Below are positions 6,519 through 7,068 of a DNA stretch of 7,068 nucleotides, piece after piece (positions within the stretch are counted from its first letter, which is position 1; each line of letters starts with the position of its first letter). Source of the stretch: an uncultured Actinomycetes bacterium (GTDB lineage Bacteria > Actinomycetota > Actinomycetes > S36-B12); assembly GCA_937876275.1 (NCBI GenBank), contig CALFIA010000219.1:1-7068 (forward strand), in the 5' to 3' direction. The position numbers were made by a program, and so were the translations under genes. The notes beneath the pieces were generated by a model. That model saw only the letters and a program-made list of their open reading frames with translations, made no database searches and was not told the DNA's origin.

Positions 6519-6557
6519 CGACTGCACCGCTCGCAGAGTACGCGGGCGGTGCAGTCG
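6519..6557. repeat. Inverted repeat / hairpin between SDR and phosphotransferase-like genes
   Basis: The arms CGACTGCACCGC (6519-6530) and GCGGTGCAGTCG (6546-6557) are perfectly complementary over 12 bp. Past one mismatch (6531/6545) the stem continues for 3 more pairs (6532-6534 with 6542-6544), leaving a 7-nt loop. In RNA this is a strong GC-rich hairpin starting 16 nt after the upstream SDR stop. No T-run follows on the minus strand, so it is not a classic intrinsic terminator. It could be a partial or U-less terminator, an mRNA-stabilising processing element, or a protein-binding site. Confidence 0.7.
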
Positions 6558-6573
6558 GCGAAGCAGGTGCTGC

Positions 6574-7068
6574 TTAGAACGGTGCGGAGCCGCCGTCGAC
6601 GTTGTAGGTCGCGCCGGTCATGCCATTGCCGAGCGGGCCGGCGAGCAGCACAGCCATGCCGGCTACCTGCTCAACGGTCTGGAGCTCCTTGGTGAGGCAG
6701 TCATTGGCGAAGTCCTCGAGGAAGGCCTCGTAGGTGATGCCCGAAGCGGCGGCCACCTGAGCGCCGGCGTCCTTCATCAGCTCGGTCTCGACAGGGCCGG
6801 GGCAGATCGCATTGCAGGTAACGCCCGTGGTGCCGTACTCGACCGCCGTGGCCTTCGTGAGACCGATCATGGCGTGCTTGCCGGCGATGTAGTGGCTGAC
6901 GGCGACCTTCGAGGCGATCTTGCCCTCGATGGACGCGATGTTGATGATGCGGCCGTATCCGGCGGGAACCATGTACTTCAGTGCGCGGCGGGTGCCCCAG
7001 AACGCGGTGCTGGCGTTCCACTCGAGTCCCTTGAGCCAAGCCTCGTCGCTGAGGTCGCCCACGAGCGC
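6574..7068 (-). CDS. Short-chain dehydrogenase/reductase, C-terminal 164 residues, cut by window edge
   Basis: This is the C-terminal portion of a classical SDR. The frame is open to the right edge, so the GTG at 7062 is an internal Val codon rather than a start, and the N-terminal cofactor-binding GxxxGxG half lies outside. Counting from the first visible codon, the tetrad Asn (N18, LEWNAS), Ser (S46, NIASIEG), Tyr60 and Lys64 (YIAGK) are all present, so the enzyme is probably active. NAICPGPVETEL and the end TGATYNVDGGSAPF are typical of the family. The C-terminal half, with a long helical insert before the last strand, resembles 3-hydroxybutyrate dehydrogenase-type SDRs, but the substrate cannot be assigned. 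A short inverted repeat (AAGCAG/CTGCTT, 6561-6575) covers its last codons. It lies 111 nt upstream of the phosphotransferase-like gene in the same orientation and may belong to the same pathway. Family is certain, role uncertain. Confidence 0.93.
   Translation of the reverse strand, partial: ALVGDLSDEAWLKGLEWNASTAFWGTRRALKYMVPAGYGRIINIASIEGKIASKVAVSHYIAGKHAMIGLTKATAVEYGTTGVTCNAICPGPVETELMKDAGAQVAAASGITYEAFLEDFANDCLTKELQTVEQVAGMAVLLAGPLGNGMTGATYNVDGGSAPF

Noticed and set aside
6574..7062. Treating the GTG at 7062 as the start of a 162-aa protein
   Set aside because: The frame remains open to the window edge and the protein would lack the cofactor-binding half of the SDR fold. It is a truncated view of a longer gene.

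Overview
The window is a compact, leftward-reading (all minus strand) accessory or catabolic gene cluster from a high-GC bacterium. GC is roughly 60% by eye. Starts are ATG or GTG, genes are tightly packed, and third codon positions are GC-rich enough to leave long open frames on the opposite strand. Taxonomy cannot be fixed from this sequence. The rifampin-phosphotransferase-like protein and a dre-like (GntR/HutC-type) palindrome make an actinobacterium a reasonable but weak guess.

In transcription order (right to left) the layout is: a 3'-terminal piece of a short-chain dehydrogenase/reductase (SDR), cut by the window edge (7068-6574); a 111-nt gap with a strong inverted repeat; a 582-aa PEP-utilizer/rifampin-phosphotransferase-like protein that has the swivelling phospho-histidine domain but no ATP-grasp domain (6462-4714); an FNR/2Fe-2S reductase of the phthalate dioxygenase reductase (VanB) type (4711-3743); a 100-nt gap with a likely promoter whose -35/-10 spacer is filled by a perfect 16-bp palindrome; a Rieske non-heme-iron oxygenase alpha subunit (3642-2497); a xylose-isomerase-like TIM-barrel protein with a GTG start overlapping the oxygenase (2513-1692); an NTF2/SnoaL-like protein (1669-1193); a second SDR joined by a TGATG overlap (1193-396); and the N-terminal part of a CHR-family (ChrA-like) transporter that runs off the left edge (379-1).

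The most economical reading is a degradation or modification pathway. The reductase feeds electrons to the Rieske oxygenase, the SDRs oxidise alcohol or diol products, the NTF2-like and TIM-barrel proteins isomerise, dehydrate or cleave later intermediates, and the CHR protein may move an anion. The substrate cannot be read from the sequence. The unusual element is the ATP-grasp-less phosphotransferase-like protein placed directly upstream of the oxygenase reductase. It suggests either a phospho-activation step that uses a separate ATP-grasp partner, as in the split phenylphosphate synthase, or a repurposed fold. The palindrome between the promoter elements suggests substrate-responsive repression of the oxygenase operon. 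There is no stretch over 300 bases without a gene, and I saw no tRNA, rRNA, CRISPR array or insertion sequence.
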